A stretch of 64,000 bases of DNA from a virus. The position numbers and the translations under genes are program-made. Where the stretch lies: IMG/VR virus record IMGVR_UViG_3300023174_000087, positions 1-64,000 of that record; one strand, written 5' to 3'. This document shows, piece by piece, positions 45,013-55,565 of the stretch (positions are counted from its first letter, which is position 1; every line of letters begins with the position of its first letter). The notes beneath the pieces were generated by a model, which worked only from the letters and a program-made list of their open reading frames with translations, ran no database searches and had not been told where the DNA came from.

Positions 45013-45654
45013 ATGGCAGATTATACAAGAGGTTCGAGCAACAACATTATCGTTGGTGCTGCAGCACTTTTCACATATGATCTAGGTGTCTTATCAGATG
45101 CCGATCTTCCAGCATACGAAGCAGCAACATCATTTAAGGATTCCCTTACAAACGATGCTGACTACACAAATGTTGGATATACAAGCAATGGTCTTGAAAT
45201 TCAGTTCCAACCAGACTTCGGTGAAGTTAAGGTTGATCAGGTTCTTGACGTTGCTAAGTTGTACAAGCAGGGAATGCAGGTCTCATTGAAGACAACATTC
45301 GCTGAGTCAACACTTGAGAACCTATTGTTCTCACTTGCAGGAAAAGACGCAGATCTAAACGCTTACAATACAGCAGGCGCAGGATCTAAGGCACTTAATC
45401 TTTCAGCAGGAGACATTGGAGAATGTCCAGTTGAAAAGGGACTAGTTGCAGTTGGACCAGGTACAGGTGACTGTGCTGCAGGATCAACCAAGGAGCGTAT
45501 TTATGTTGCATACCGTGCACTTTCAATTGAAAATGTTACAGTATCAGCAAAGCGTGACGAAGCAACAATGTTTGAAGTGAACTTCCGCCTTCTTCCAAAT
45601 GATAATGCATCATATGGTAAGATCGTAGATCGTACAATTCCAGCAGGCGCATAA
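45013..45654 (+). CDS. major tail tube protein
   Basis: This 213-residue protein begins MADYTRGSSNNIIVGAAALF, has VGYTSNGLEIQFQPDFGEVK and ends with INFRLLPN-type and IVDRTIP segments. Length, position and C-ending codons match an abundant tail tube (V) protein. It is preceded by TATAAT with a leader and an AAGAGGTG ribosome binding site. A strong terminator follows. Confidence 0.85.
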   Translation: MADYTRGSSNNIIVGAAALFTYDLGVLSDADLPAYEAATSFKDSLTNDADYTNVGYTSNGLEIQFQPDFGEVKVDQVLDVAKLYKQGMQVSLKTTFAESTLENLLFSLAGKDADLNAYNTAGAGSKALNLSAGDIGECPVEKGLVAVGPGTGDCAAGSTKERIYVAYRALSIENVTVSAKRDEATMFEVNFRLLPNDNASYGKIVDRTIPAGA

Positions 45655-45670
45655 TATAACTTAACATGAG

Positions 45671-45703
45671 AAGCCCAACCCTTCGGGGTTGGGTTTTTCT
45701 TTT
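45671..45703 (+). terminator. strong rho-independent terminator
   Basis: CCCAACCC-TTCG-GGGTTGGG followed by TTTTTCTTTT, right after the tail-tube gene. Confidence 0.92.
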
Positions 45704-45705
45704 GG

Positions 45706-45711
45706 TATACT
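45706..45711 (+). promoter_or_regulatory. leaderless extended -10 box
   Basis: TGGTATACT ends 6 nt before the ATG at 45718, directly after the terminator. Confidence 0.65.
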
Positions 45712-45717
45712 ATATAG

Positions 45718-46401
45718 ATGGCTACAGAAATCTATAAAACAAAAATAATTCAATTAATTGATGGCACAGAGTTAGAAATTTCTCCATTAAAAATTAAATA
45801 TTTAAGAAGATTTATGGATGAATTTGAAAATGTAAGATCATCAAAAGATGATATCGAAGCCATATCAGCATTAGCAGAATGTGCAAGAATTTGTATGCAA
45901 CAGTTTAAACCTGAAATATCAAAAACAATTGAATTACTTGAAGACTCTGTTGACTTAGCAACTATTTATGAAATTTTAGAGGCGTCAGCAGGAATTAAGA
46001 TTAATCAACAATCAGAAGAGCCTGTTAAAAAACAGGCAGTAGAGAGTGGTTCATCTTGGGAAGATTTAGATTTGGTCAAACTTGAGTCAGAAGTATTTTT
46101 GCTGGGTATATGGAAAGACTATAATGAACTTGAAGAATCTTTATCTATGCAAGAAATAACAGCAATACTAAATGTAAAAAGAGAAGAAGATTATACTCAT
46201 AAGAAATTTCTTGCAGCAATGCAAGGAGTAGATCTTGATAAAGGAAATAACAAATCTAATGCTTGGGAAGAAATGAAAGCCAGAGTGTTTAGCGGAGGGC
46301 AAGCAGCAAATGCAAATGACATAGTAGCACTACAAGGTGTAAATGCTCAAAGGGCTGGATTTGGTATTGGTATGGGATTAGATTACGAACAAATAGATTA
46401 A
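45718..46401 (+). CDS. long tail assembly chaperone (G-T-like)
   Basis: This 227-residue protein has an N-terminal domain (IQLIDGTELEISPLKIKYLR... to ASAGIKI) that aligns with the 46452 product. An extra C-terminal domain (about 105-227, WEDLDLVKLESEVFLLGIWK, ILNVKREEDYTHKKFLAAMQ) has no counterpart there. This resembles the G and G-T proteins that normally come from one frameshifting gene, but here the two are separate genes. It acts on the tape measure before tail assembly. Confidence 0.75.
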   Translation: MATEIYKTKIIQLIDGTELEISPLKIKYLRRFMDEFENVRSSKDDIEAISALAECARICMQQFKPEISKTIELLEDSVDLATIYEILEASAGIKINQQSEEPVKKQAVESGSSWEDLDLVKLESEVFLLGIWKDYNELEESLSMQEITAILNVKREEDYTHKKFLAAMQGVDLDKGNNKSNAWEEMKARVFSGGQAANANDIVALQGVNAQRAGFGIGMGLDYEQID

Positions 46402-46451
46402 AATACGCTTGTGCTATGGTATAATTAACTAACAAACCTAATGGAGGAATA

Positions 46452-46769
46452 ATGTCAGAAAAAGCATCAACAACAAAAAAGGTAACCCTTATTGATGGAA
46501 CAACCGTAGAAGTTCGTCCACTTAAGATTTCTTTGCTTAAGCCATTTATGAAGCGATTTGCAGATCTTGCAGGGGTATCAGAAGACAATGATCAGTCAAT
46601 GGATGTATTACTAGATTGCGTAGAGATTGCATTTAAGCAGTACATGAAGGAAGAGATTACTCGTGAAACACTTGAGGAAAATATTGATCTACCAACAGTG
46701 TACGAAGTAATTGATGCAGCATCAGGTATTCAACTTACTGATCCAACATCAATTTTGTCAGCACGATAA
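46452..46769 (+). CDS. short tail assembly chaperone (G-like)
   Basis: This 105-residue protein, VTLIDGTTVEVRPLKISLLK..., is paralogous to the first 95 or so residues of the 45718 product and lacks its C-terminal domain. It is preceded by TATAAT and AGGAGG and is followed immediately by the tape measure gene. I see no obvious slippery heptamer linking the two. Confidence 0.75.
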   Translation: MSEKASTTKKVTLIDGTTVEVRPLKISLLKPFMKRFADLAGVSEDNDQSMDVLLDCVEIAFKQYMKEEITRETLEENIDLPTVYEVIDAASGIQLTDPTSILSAR

Positions 46770-46793
46770 AAAAAGAATGGGGTGTTATGAAGA

Positions 46794-49700
46794 GTGTCAG
46801 ATGTAAACGCTAATATTGGTATACATTTTGATACTGCCAACGCCCTTGCACAACTAAGACAATTACAGGCTGGTCTTAGTAAGTTTAATCAATCCCTTAC
46901 TGAGGGAAATGTTGCATCAGCAAATGCTCAAAAAGGTTTAAATGCTCAACTGATGCAGTCTATAAATGCTACGGGCAAGTTTGTAGCATCTCAAAGAAGT
47001 ATTGCATCAAGTACAGCATCTTTTACTGATGCACTTGAAAAAAATAAACTTAGTATGGGGCAGTATTTTAAATACACCTCTGCTGCAGCATCCCTTAACA
47101 GTAAAATGCTTCAAGGGTTTTTTACAAAAGAAAAAGAAATTCTTAATCGTGCAAGTAAGGATAGAGTTAAGGCCCTACAAACACAATATGTTCAATTAAC
47201 TAATGCCAATGGTGAGTTAGTAAAGGTTCTTCAGGTTGTTCCAAAACATCTTCAAATGGTTAATGGACAATATGCAGATTATGCAACAAGAACACAGATG
47301 GCTGCACAAAGACAGCAATTTCTTAATCAATTATTAAAGCAAGGATCTACACAACTTTTAAATTTTGGTAAGAACACTCAGTGGGCTGGTCGCCAACTTA
47401 TGGTTGGTTTAACAATTCCTTTGGTTATGTTAGGATCTACAGCAGCAAAAACATTTAGAGATATGGAACAGGCTACTGTAAAGTTCCAGCGTGTTTATGG
47501 TGATATGCTTACAAGTGTTGCAGATACCGATAAAGCAGTAGAAGGCATAAAGGTGCTTGCAAAAGAATTTACAAAGTATGGAGTAGCAGCAACAGACACC
47601 ATGAATCTTGCTGCTCAGGCAGCAGCGATGGGTCTGACAGGTGCAGCACTTCAAGAACAGGTTACATCAGCAACAAAACTTGCAGTACTTGGACAGGTTG
47701 ATCAACAACAAGCGCTTGAAACTACAATTTCTTTACAAAATGCTTTTGGTATTTCTTCAGAACAACTAGCACAAAAAATTAATTTTCTTAACGCTGTTGA
47801 AAACCAAACTGTTCTTTCTATTGAAGATTTAACGGTAGCAATTCCAAAGGCTGGTCCTGTTGTAAAACAACTAGGTGGATCAGTAGAAGATTTAGCCTTC
47901 TTTATGACTGCAATGAAAGAAGGAGGCATTAACGCATCTGAAGGTGCAAATGCACTTAAATCTGGTCTTGCTTCTATGATTAATCCTTCAAAGAAAGCAA
48001 GCGATATGCTTGCAAGTCTTGGGGTTAACATAAAGGGAATTGTAAATGCAAATGCTGGAGATCTAAAAGGAACAGTTGTAGGGTTTGCAAGAGCACTAGA
48101 TACACTAGCGCCTCTTGAAAGATCTAGAGCAATTGAACAACTATTTGGTAAGTTTCAATTTGCACGTCTTTCAACTTTATTTCAAAATATCACAAAAGAT
48201 GGAAGTCAGGCTGCAAAGGCTTTTGGTTTAGCAGGAGCATCGGTAGAAGAACTTGCAATCCTATCTGAACGAGAATTAGGAAAAGTAGAAAACGCAGTTG
48301 GTGTTAAATTTCAAAAACAAATTGAAAATTTAAAAATTCAACTTATGCCAATAGGAAAAGCATTCCTTGAAGCAGTAACTCCAATTGTACAGTTTGCTGG
48401 AAAAATGCTTGAAAAATTTAATAATCTTAGTGATGGAACAAAAAAGTTTGTAGTTGGTTTTATTGCAGTTTTGGGTGGAATTGCTCCAGCCGTACTTATG
48501 ACTGTTGGTCTTGTTGCAAATGGCGCAGCAAACCTTATCAAGTTTTTTGCAATGCTCCGTGGCGGAATGGCAAAACTTAATGGGCAAAACAATGTTCTTG
48601 GCGGGGGATTTGATTATTTAACACAACAAGAAATTGAAAATTTAACTCAATCGCAAGCACTACATACATCACATAAACAACTTATTGAAACATTTAATGT
48701 TGAATCAACATCTGTAAACCTATTAGCAACAGCGTATGCCAATGCAGCATCACAGGCAAGATCTCTTGCTTCAGGGTCACCAGGACTATTTAATGGAAGT
48801 CCAGGTGCAGTTGGTGCAGTTTCAGGACTACCCAAGAAGTTTGCATCAGGTGGAGTGGTTCCAGGAACAGGAAATGGAGATACCGTTCCAGCACTCCTTA
48901 CACCAGGAGAATTTGTAGTAACAAAAGATGTTGTTAAGCAAAACCCAGAACTAATTGCTGCACTATCAAATAAAAATGTTCAAAAATTTGTAGATGGGGG
49001 AATTGTTGGTGGAAATTCAATGTTCCTTCAAAAAGAAAGAGATAGAATTGCAAATCTTGATGATTCACAACTTATTGCTTATGCAAGCAAGGTTGGCGTT
49101 GATATAGCAGATACATCCAAAACTGCACTAGAGGATATTAGAAAGATGATATCTTCAGAGTTTGAAAAAATATTACAGGATGTACAGTCAAAATTTGGCA
49201 AAATAACACAGTCTGGAATAACAGAGGTTGGAAAAAAGTTTGATCCAGAAAAGGGTTCAAGCAGAATGGGTGCCTATTATCCAAAGTTTGATCAATTGCA
49301 AGGACAAGAATTCTCACATGTTGGACAAACTAAAGCAGTAGATGCTACATATGGAGATAACCTAAACTTAATTCCGCAGGCTCGTAATCAAGTAGAACTT
49401 ATTAAAAAGTTTTATGGAGATGGTGGCGGTAGTGGTGAGATGCCACAACTCAAGGTTGCTGATGCTCATGGATTTATGTTAAAGGGCAAACTAAATAATG
49501 CAATGTCAACTTTAGGCAAATCTGCAAGTTATGAAAAAGCAAATGGAGCAGGAAGCCTAGGAAAAGATTTTCAGGCAGACTTTGAAAAAACTGGTGCTGA
49601 AAAATGGAGAGCAATGACCACCATGATGGGGGGAGATTTTGATCAGTTAAAGTCGCAAGCAGAGGTTTATGACAAACTATTAATAGATAAACTAAGTAAG

Positions 49701-52700
49701 TGGAATTCGGAAAATCTTGCAAAACCTATACCACAAATTTTTGATGATGCTACTTTTAAACAAATTGAATCTCAAGTAACTGCAGATATGCAAACGCTTG
49801 CTCCAGAATTTTCAAAGATTGTCGATCAAGCAAAAGAAAGTATTACAGCAATAAGAATAAGCCTTGGCAATGATTTTGAAGAAGTTAATGCAATGCTTAA
49901 AGCCAATGGCGCAGGAACACTTGGAACAAACCCAAACAATGCAAAAATACTAAATTATGAAGCAAGACCAGATAATGCAAAATTACTTGGAACAATGCAG
50001 GAGGGTGCATCTTTAGGCGATGCTGCAGTTAAGGGGGTAAGATCTAAATCTGGAACAGATGCTGGATCACCATCAAAGAAAGCAAAGTCTGCTGGAGAAG
50101 AAGTTGGCGATGGACTAATCGAAGGCATGAAGTCTAAAGAAGCAGAGGTTCAGTCTCAATCATCTAAACTCGGAAATGCTGCAGTACCAACAGAAAAAGA
50201 AATTAGAGATGGTGCAATAAAGTCTGTCAAAAAATCTGCTAAAAAAGCAAGCAAATCTAGAAACTCAGTTAAAGATTCAAACACTTCAACAATGGTTGTT
50301 GATGCAGAAAATGTAAGCGTATCACAAGATATTGTAAAATCAAAGAAAAAACAACTTGCACTTTCTGATGAAACAGTATTAGCACAGCAGGCTCAAACAC
50401 AAGGAACAATTACTGCAGCAGAACTAACACAAGCAGCATCACTTAACCTTGGAGACTCCGCAAGTAGTGCTGAGCAAATCAATACAGCACAACAAGATAT
50501 GCTTAATTCATCAATAGAATCTTCAAACCTTGAGGATCTTTCTGTTGTTGAAAAACAAAAACAAGTTGAACTATTAAAGAGATATAATGCTGAAATGGCT
50601 GCACAGGTAGCAGGAGTTCAAATACCTATTGGTTCACAGACTAACGGAATAAATCCTTCTACAGCACTCAGTTCAGTTGATGCCTACGAGTTAGCCTCAA
50701 CATATACAAGAGACAAAAATGGTAGCATCTTAATGGATCCAGAAACTGGCAATCCAACATCTATGAGCAAAAAACAGATTACTCAAAAAAAGCGTGGAAT
50801 GCGTAGAGAAAAGGCTGGAAAGTATTCTGGAAAAGCAGCAGGAGCACTCGGAGTTGCTACTATGGCAGCAGGCGCAGTTGGTGCACCTCCAGCAGTAACT
50901 GGGGCATTAGGAGCAGCATCAACAGTTGCATCTATGGCTCCAGCCCTTGCAGGCATGGGTCCAGTTGGCTGGACAGTTGCTGGAATAGCAGCACTTGGTG
51001 CTGGAGCATACATGCTAAATCAGCATTTTAATAAAATAGCAGAGGCATCAGCAAAACTTGCTACTGCAACATCTGCAACAAGAGAGAGCATGAAAAAGAT
51101 GGGTGAACTGACTGGAAAAGTCGGGGCATCTCAAATTATGGACAAGCGCAGATCAACAACACAATATGGAAAATACTCAGAATCTCTTAAACTAGATAGA
51201 ACATTTGGAAATACATTTTTAGGTTCAGATCTTGGTAAACAGGAAAAGAAAACATTTAAAGAAAACTCATCAAAGTTTGGTGTAGAGCAAGCAACCTCAG
51301 ATCTTGCTCTTAAGTTATCTGCACAAGTCGCAGATGGAGTTCTTGGTAAAGACCAAGCAGAAAGCATCGCAGCAGCGCTTGCATTATCATTAAAAAATCA
51401 AAAAATTGAAATGCAAGTAACTGGAAAAATGAGAACTATTTTGGGTCCAGATGGAGAAGATCTAAAAGATAAGCCATTAAAGACAAGAGTTTTACTTATT
51501 GCTACAGCAAGACAAAGAAGCGAAAAAGCATTAAAAACAATTGAAACAAAAAGAGAAAATGGGGATAGCGCTAGAAAAGATATAGCAGCGCTTGCTGCAT
51601 ACAATATTAATAATCTTGAACTTGCAACAATGCAAGCAGACGCTGTTCAGTATGAATATGAAACACAAAAGAAGAAACTTGAAATTGAAATTGCTTCAAC
51701 AGCAAATGCTCAAAGAAAAGTAGAACTTGAAACTCAACTTGGTACACTAAACTCTAATAATCTTAAAAATACTGAAACAATGAACAACCAAGTTCTTATG
51801 AATATTAAACAAGCAGAACTTGATTTCCAAAAAGTTTATAGTGGATCTGTTTTGGGAAGTCAGGCAAATAGAGAGGACGCTTTCTTCGATGCCTCTAGAA
51901 CTACAGTAACCAATGCTTATAAAGGTACAGATCAAGAAAAATCAGCATCCAATTTCTTAAAAAATACAAAGCAACTTGAGACTGGTGCAACATCTGGAAC
52001 CTATAATAGCAAAACAAGTTTATATGAAAAAAATGGTCTTGGAACTGCAAGAGCAGCACAAACATTCCAAGCAAAAATGGAACTATTGGTTGGCGGAAAA
52101 GTAATTAGTCCAGATGAAGCAAATTCATGGATGAAGATGTTTAAGGGAAAACTAAATGAACTTGATTTAGCAATTAATACAAGCATTAAATTAAATGGCG
52201 CAGGTAAGACAAAAGAACTATTTAATATGTTCTCAGGATTTAGAAACAAAAAAGTTGCAACAAATATGATTCAACAGATTCTTTTAACAAAGAAAAATCC
52301 TGCAGAATTTGATGCAATTATGGAAACATTAAAGAATCTACAGGCACTTGATGGAACAGCAATAGATATGGAAGTTTTAATTAAATCTATTGGTTTATCT
52401 GGAGTAGATAAAATTAAAAAAGAATTTGAGCAAATTGAAGCATTAAAAGAAAAAGCAAAAAAAGAAGGCAAAAAGATAGACTTAGAAGAAGTAAAGAAAA
52501 AAGGCGGAACTGTAAATCCCGCAATTGAAGCACTTCAAAAAGATACTAAAGCCTATAAGAAATTTACTGACTTAAATGTAGAGCAACAGGGCGAGTACTT
52601 ACAAAAACTAACTGCTGCATATGCTTATCAATCACAATTAACAGACACACAACTTGAAGAAGAAGCAGCAACATGGGCTGCAGCACAGTTATGGGAAGAG

Positions 52701-55565
52701 GGAATTTCACAAGATGATGCAAAATACAAAGATTCATTAGCAGCAAAAATTGCAACCTATCTTTCAAAAGGACCCCAACAAAGAGCAGTTGATTCTTTAA
52801 TACCATATCTAGATCCAACAATACCTTCAAAAACTGGAAATGGTGCAGGTGGTGGTGGTGGCGGAACAAGAGATGCAACTTATGATGATTTATTAAAGCG
52901 TTTGAGAAATGTTCGACTGGCTGCACTTAATGCAGCAGGAGGTTTTAAAGAACTTGAAAAAGCCATAGCAGCATCTGGAAGTAAAGCAATCAAGAATCAG
53001 TTTAATGGTTTAGAGCAACAACTTATTAAACTTGGAAAGTCTACTCAATTTTCTGATTATTTGGCGGGACTTGATCAAAAAGAATTAAATGTAATGGGCA
53101 AGGCTGCAACTAAAAATGGCATTGATCCAAATACAGGTAAAAAGAAAAAGGGTGTAAAGGCTGGAGACTTTATTCTTAGTGATAAAGGTCAAAAGATGGA
53201 AAAGGGCTTTGATAAAGCCGTTATAGGAGATTACAATAAAGAGCAGTTAAAATCTGTAACATTGGCCAAGCAGGAGATTGCAGCAAGAGGAAAACTTTTA
53301 GCACTGGGCTTTAAAGAAGTAGATATTCAGACAATGCTTGCAGATGAAAACTATAAGACACTTATTGCCACAGGCAAAGTAACTGATGCAGAATTAAAAA
53401 CAAATGCTGCACTAACCCAGCAAGCAAGAATTAGAAATCAAATTAATGGCGCAGTTGCTGGACAAAAAGAGTTGCAAAAAACTACAGAAAATCAAAAAAG
53501 AATTCCAGAAGTTATAAAAATGATGCAACAGGCAGGAATGGATGCAGAAGCAATCCGTGCAGCAATATCAGATCCAGCAATGTTAGATACGTTAATAACT
53601 GGAATGGATAATTTTGCTACTTTGGCCAAAGATGCTCAAGCAGAATTTAATCATCTATTGTCACAGATTAATGAAATTCCAGAAAGAAAAATTGTTGAAA
53701 TTGCTTTTACTCAAACAAGAGAAGAAAAAATAATTAATGCTGCAAATGCCGCAGCAGAAATGTTTGATGCCTATAAGATGATTGATGAAAATACAATAAA
53801 GAATGCACAAGGAAATACTTATGCCAGCATTCAAACTCAGATGGATAACTTAAACAATCAAGCAAAAATTGTTCAAGACAGCATAAATATAACACAATCA
53901 CAGATTGATACTCTTCAGCAAGAAGTAGATAAAGATCAAAGAAATATAGAAACAAACTTTACTCGTCCAATTGAAGCAAAGCAAAGAGCAATTGAAAAAC
54001 TAAATCGTACAGCAGAAATGAATTTTGTTCGTCCAATACAAACACTTCAAGATAGATCTGCTATTTTATCTCATGATTTAGAAGTAATGAGCCATGCAGC
54101 AGATCAGATTAATGAAAAATATGATAAGCAACAAGAAGCCCTTGCCAAGGTTTCTGAAATTAACCAACAAATTATTGAACAACAACAGCAACAACTTGGG
54201 TTAGCAGATGCATTATCCTCTGGAGATATTTCAGCAGCAGCAAAGGCTGTACAAGGAATGCGATCAACAAGTGCATCAAACTATGCACAAAATGCTGATA
54301 AGGCTTTGCAACAAGCAAGACAAAATGAAATTGATGGACTACGTGGTGGAGTAAGTGGAAAATCACAAAAAGATATTCAAGAAGAACAATATCAAATTGG
54401 GCAACAGGTTTATGATCTTGAACAAAAGAAGGCTGCCATTGATGTAGAGATACTTAAGATTCAGGATGAAATTTATAGTCTAGAGCAATCAAGACAAGTA
54501 GCACTTGATGCAATTCAAGTTAAAACAGATGCAATTGCTAAACTTCAATACGGAACACTTCTTGATCAGCAAAACCAACTTAAAACAATAAACGATCAAA
54601 ACCTTAAGTTACAGTTACAGAGTGATGTTCTTGCATTGCAAATAAGTCAAAATGATGCAAACAGAATTATTCAAGGCCAAACTAGAGCAGAGTGGGATCT
54701 TACATTAAAAGCAGCCCAGGCCGCAGAAAAACTTGCAAAGGGGGATCTTGCTCTTGCACTTGCTGGAATCAATACGGTTTCTGGTACAGTAAAGGGCGCA
54801 TGGGACTCTATCAAATCATCTTATGATGCAATCAAAGATAAATCCATTACCATAACTCAACATATTGTTACTACATATGGAACAGCACTTGGTTTACCAC
54901 CAGTCACACCAACAGTTCCACCGCCTTCAGGAGATCCAGCAAAGGCTCCAGGATCTGCTTGGGTTTCTGATGGCAACGGTGGCTGGAAGCAACCAACAAA
55001 ACCTGCTGGGGATTATGGTTGGGATGATAATCAAGGTTGGGTAAAGGGTTATTATAAAGATGATGCTAATATACCACAGCCAGGATCACAAACAGATTCA
55101 GCAGCAGAAGCAAATATGAGAGCAAAAGCACTTGAAGAAACAGCAAGAAGAGAAAAAGAAGCAGCAGACGCTAAAGTACAGGCAGAGGCTCTTGCATTGC
55201 TAAAAGCAAAAGAAGCAGCCTCAGCAAAAGCAGATCGCATTGCAACTGGATTTGGCTGGTATGGATTTGCTAAAGGTGGAATAGTTCCAAAATATTTTGC
55301 ATCAGGTGGTTTTGCTCGTGGAACAGATACAGTTCCAGCAATGCTAACCCCAGGAGAATTTGTAATGAGTAGATATGCTGTAAATAGCCATGGCATAAAT
55401 AATATGAGTGCTTTAAATTCAGGAACATCAATGGGCGATTCAGTGTATAATTATAACTTAAATGTAAGTGTAAGATCAGATGCTAGTCCAGACGAAATTG
55501 CAAGAACGGTAATGGCACAAATAAAGCAAGTAGACTCACAAAGAATTAAGGGGAATAGACTATAA
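46794..55565 (+). CDS. tail tape measure protein, giant
   Basis: This 2,923-residue protein with a GTG start determines tail length. Visible parts: an N-terminal coiled coil; a TP901-1-like core (about 195-330, MEQATVKFQRVYGDMLTSVA); hydrophobic segments near 545-580 and 1345-1405; an SPSK-x5-G-x3-GDGLIEGM motif near 1090; two repeats of the type GDTVPALLTPGEFVV (about 690 and 2845); long coiled coils at 2340-2650. It ends one base into the next gene. By the usual 0.15 nm per residue it predicts a tail of about 430 nm. Confidence 0.93.
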   Translation: MSDVNANIGIHFDTANALAQLRQLQAGLSKFNQSLTEGNVASANAQKGLNAQLMQSINATGKFVASQRSIASSTASFTDALEKNKLSMGQYFKYTSAAASLNSKMLQGFFTKEKEILNRASKDRVKALQTQYVQLTNANGELVKVLQVVPKHLQMVNGQYADYATRTQMAAQRQQFLNQLLKQGSTQLLNFGKNTQWAGRQLMVGLTIPLVMLGSTAAKTFRDMEQATVKFQRVYGDMLTSVADTDKAVEGIKVLAKEFTKYGVAATDTMNLAAQAAAMGLTGAALQEQVTSATKLAVLGQVDQQQALETTISLQNAFGISSEQLAQKINFLNAVENQTVLSIEDLTVAIPKAGPVVKQLGGSVEDLAFFMTAMKEGGINASEGANALKSGLASMINPSKKASDMLASLGVNIKGIVNANAGDLKGTVVGFARALDTLAPLERSRAIEQLFGKFQFARLSTLFQNITKDGSQAAKAFGLAGASVEELAILSERELGKVENAVGVKFQKQIENLKIQLMPIGKAFLEAVTPIVQFAGKMLEKFNNLSDGTKKFVVGFIAVLGGIAPAVLMTVGLVANGAANLIKFFAMLRGGMAKLNGQNNVLGGGFDYLTQQEIENLTQSQALHTSHKQLIETFNVESTSVNLLATAYANAASQARSLASGSPGLFNGSPGAVGAVSGLPKKFASGGVVPGTGNGDTVPALLTPGEFVVTKDVVKQNPELIAALSNKNVQKFVDGGIVGGNSMFLQKERDRIANLDDSQLIAYASKVGVDIADTSKTALEDIRKMISSEFEKILQDVQSKFGKITQSGITEVGKKFDPEKGSSRMGAYYPKFDQLQGQEFSHVGQTKAVDATYGDNLNLIPQARNQVELIKKFYGDGGGSGEMPQLKVADAHGFMLKGKLNNAMSTLGKSASYEKANGAGSLGKDFQADFEKTGAEKWRAMTTMMGGDFDQLKSQAEVYDKLLIDKLSKWNSENLAKPIPQIFDDATFKQIESQVTADMQTLAPEFSKIVDQAKESITAIRISLGNDFEEVNAMLKANGAGTLGTNPNNAKILNYEARPDNAKLLGTMQEGASLGDAAVKGVRSKSGTDAGSPSKKAKSAGEEVGDGLIEGMKSKEAEVQSQSSKLGNAAVPTEKEIRDGAIKSVKKSAKKASKSRNSVKDSNTSTMVVDAENVSVSQDIVKSKKKQLALSDETVLAQQAQTQGTITAAELTQAASLNLGDSASSAEQINTAQQDMLNSSIESSNLEDLSVVEKQKQVELLKRYNAEMAAQVAGVQIPIGSQTNGINPSTALSSVDAYELASTYTRDKNGSILMDPETGNPTSMSKKQITQKKRGMRREKAGKYSGKAAGALGVATMAAGAVGAPPAVTGALGAASTVASMAPALAGMGPVGWTVAGIAALGAGAYMLNQHFNKIAEASAKLATATSATRESMKKMGELTGKVGASQIMDKRRSTTQYGKYSESLKLDRTFGNTFLGSDLGKQEKKTFKENSSKFGVEQATSDLALKLSAQVADGVLGKDQAESIAAALALSLKNQKIEMQVTGKMRTILGPDGEDLKDKPLKTRVLLIATARQRSEKALKTIETKRENGDSARKDIAALAAYNINNLELATMQADAVQYEYETQKKKLEIEIASTANAQRKVELETQLGTLNSNNLKNTETMNNQVLMNIKQAELDFQKVYSGSVLGSQANREDAFFDASRTTVTNAYKGTDQEKSASNFLKNTKQLETGATSGTYNSKTSLYEKNGLGTARAAQTFQAKMELLVGGKVISPDEANSWMKMFKGKLNELDLAINTSIKLNGAGKTKELFNMFSGFRNKKVATNMIQQILLTKKNPAEFDAIMETLKNLQALDGTAIDMEVLIKSIGLSGVDKIKKEFEQIEALKEKAKKEGKKIDLEEVKKKGGTVNPAIEALQKDTKAYKKFTDLNVEQQGEYLQKLTAAYAYQSQLTDTQLEEEAATWAAAQLWEEGISQDDAKYKDSLAAKIATYLSKGPQQRAVDSLIPYLDPTIPSKTGNGAGGGGGGTRDATYDDLLKRLRNVRLAALNAAGGFKELEKAIAASGSKAIKNQFNGLEQQLIKLGKSTQFSDYLAGLDQKELNVMGKAATKNGIDPNTGKKKKGVKAGDFILSDKGQKMEKGFDKAVIGDYNKEQLKSVTLAKQEIAARGKLLALGFKEVDIQTMLADENYKTLIATGKVTDAELKTNAALTQQARIRNQINGAVAGQKELQKTTENQKRIPEVIKMMQQAGMDAEAIRAAISDPAMLDTLITGMDNFATLAKDAQAEFNHLLSQINEIPERKIVEIAFTQTREEKIINAANAAAEMFDAYKMIDENTIKNAQGNTYASIQTQMDNLNNQAKIVQDSINITQSQIDTLQQEVDKDQRNIETNFTRPIEAKQRAIEKLNRTAEMNFVRPIQTLQDRSAILSHDLEVMSHAADQINEKYDKQQEALAKVSEINQQIIEQQQQQLGLADALSSGDISAAAKAVQGMRSTSASNYAQNADKALQQARQNEIDGLRGGVSGKSQKDIQEEQYQIGQQVYDLEQKKAAIDVEILKIQDEIYSLEQSRQVALDAIQVKTDAIAKLQYGTLLDQQNQLKTINDQNLKLQLQSDVLALQISQNDANRIIQGQTRAEWDLTLKAAQAAEKLAKGDLALALAGINTVSGTVKGAWDSIKSSYDAIKDKSITITQHIVTTYGTALGLPPVTPTVPPPSGDPAKAPGSAWVSDGNGGWKQPTKPAGDYGWDDNQGWVKGYYKDDANIPQPGSQTDSAAEANMRAKALEETARREKEAADAKVQAEALALLKAKEAASAKADRIATGFGWYGFAKGGIVPKYFASGGFARGTDTVPAMLTPGEFVMSRYAVNSHGINNMSALNSGTSMGDSVYNYNLNVSVRSDASPDEIARTVMAQIKQVDSQRIKGNRL

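Noticed and set aside
44965-45085. Leaderless ORF starting at about 44965
   Set aside because: TATAAT stands just before its ATG, but the ORF runs through the tail-tube start in another frame, and the tube gene has its own ribosome binding site. I treat the box as the tube gene's promoter with a leader.
45671-46769. Programmed frameshift in the tail chaperone genes
   Set aside because: The A-run after the stop of the 46452 gene is downstream of termination and the T-rich run after the tail tube belongs to a terminator. The two chaperone genes are complete paralogues.
46794-55565. Long antisense ORFs inside the tape measure and fibre genes
   Set aside because: They are shadows of biased codon use (Ala/Ser/Thr/Gln-rich coding strand) without ribosome binding sites, promoters or sensible composition.
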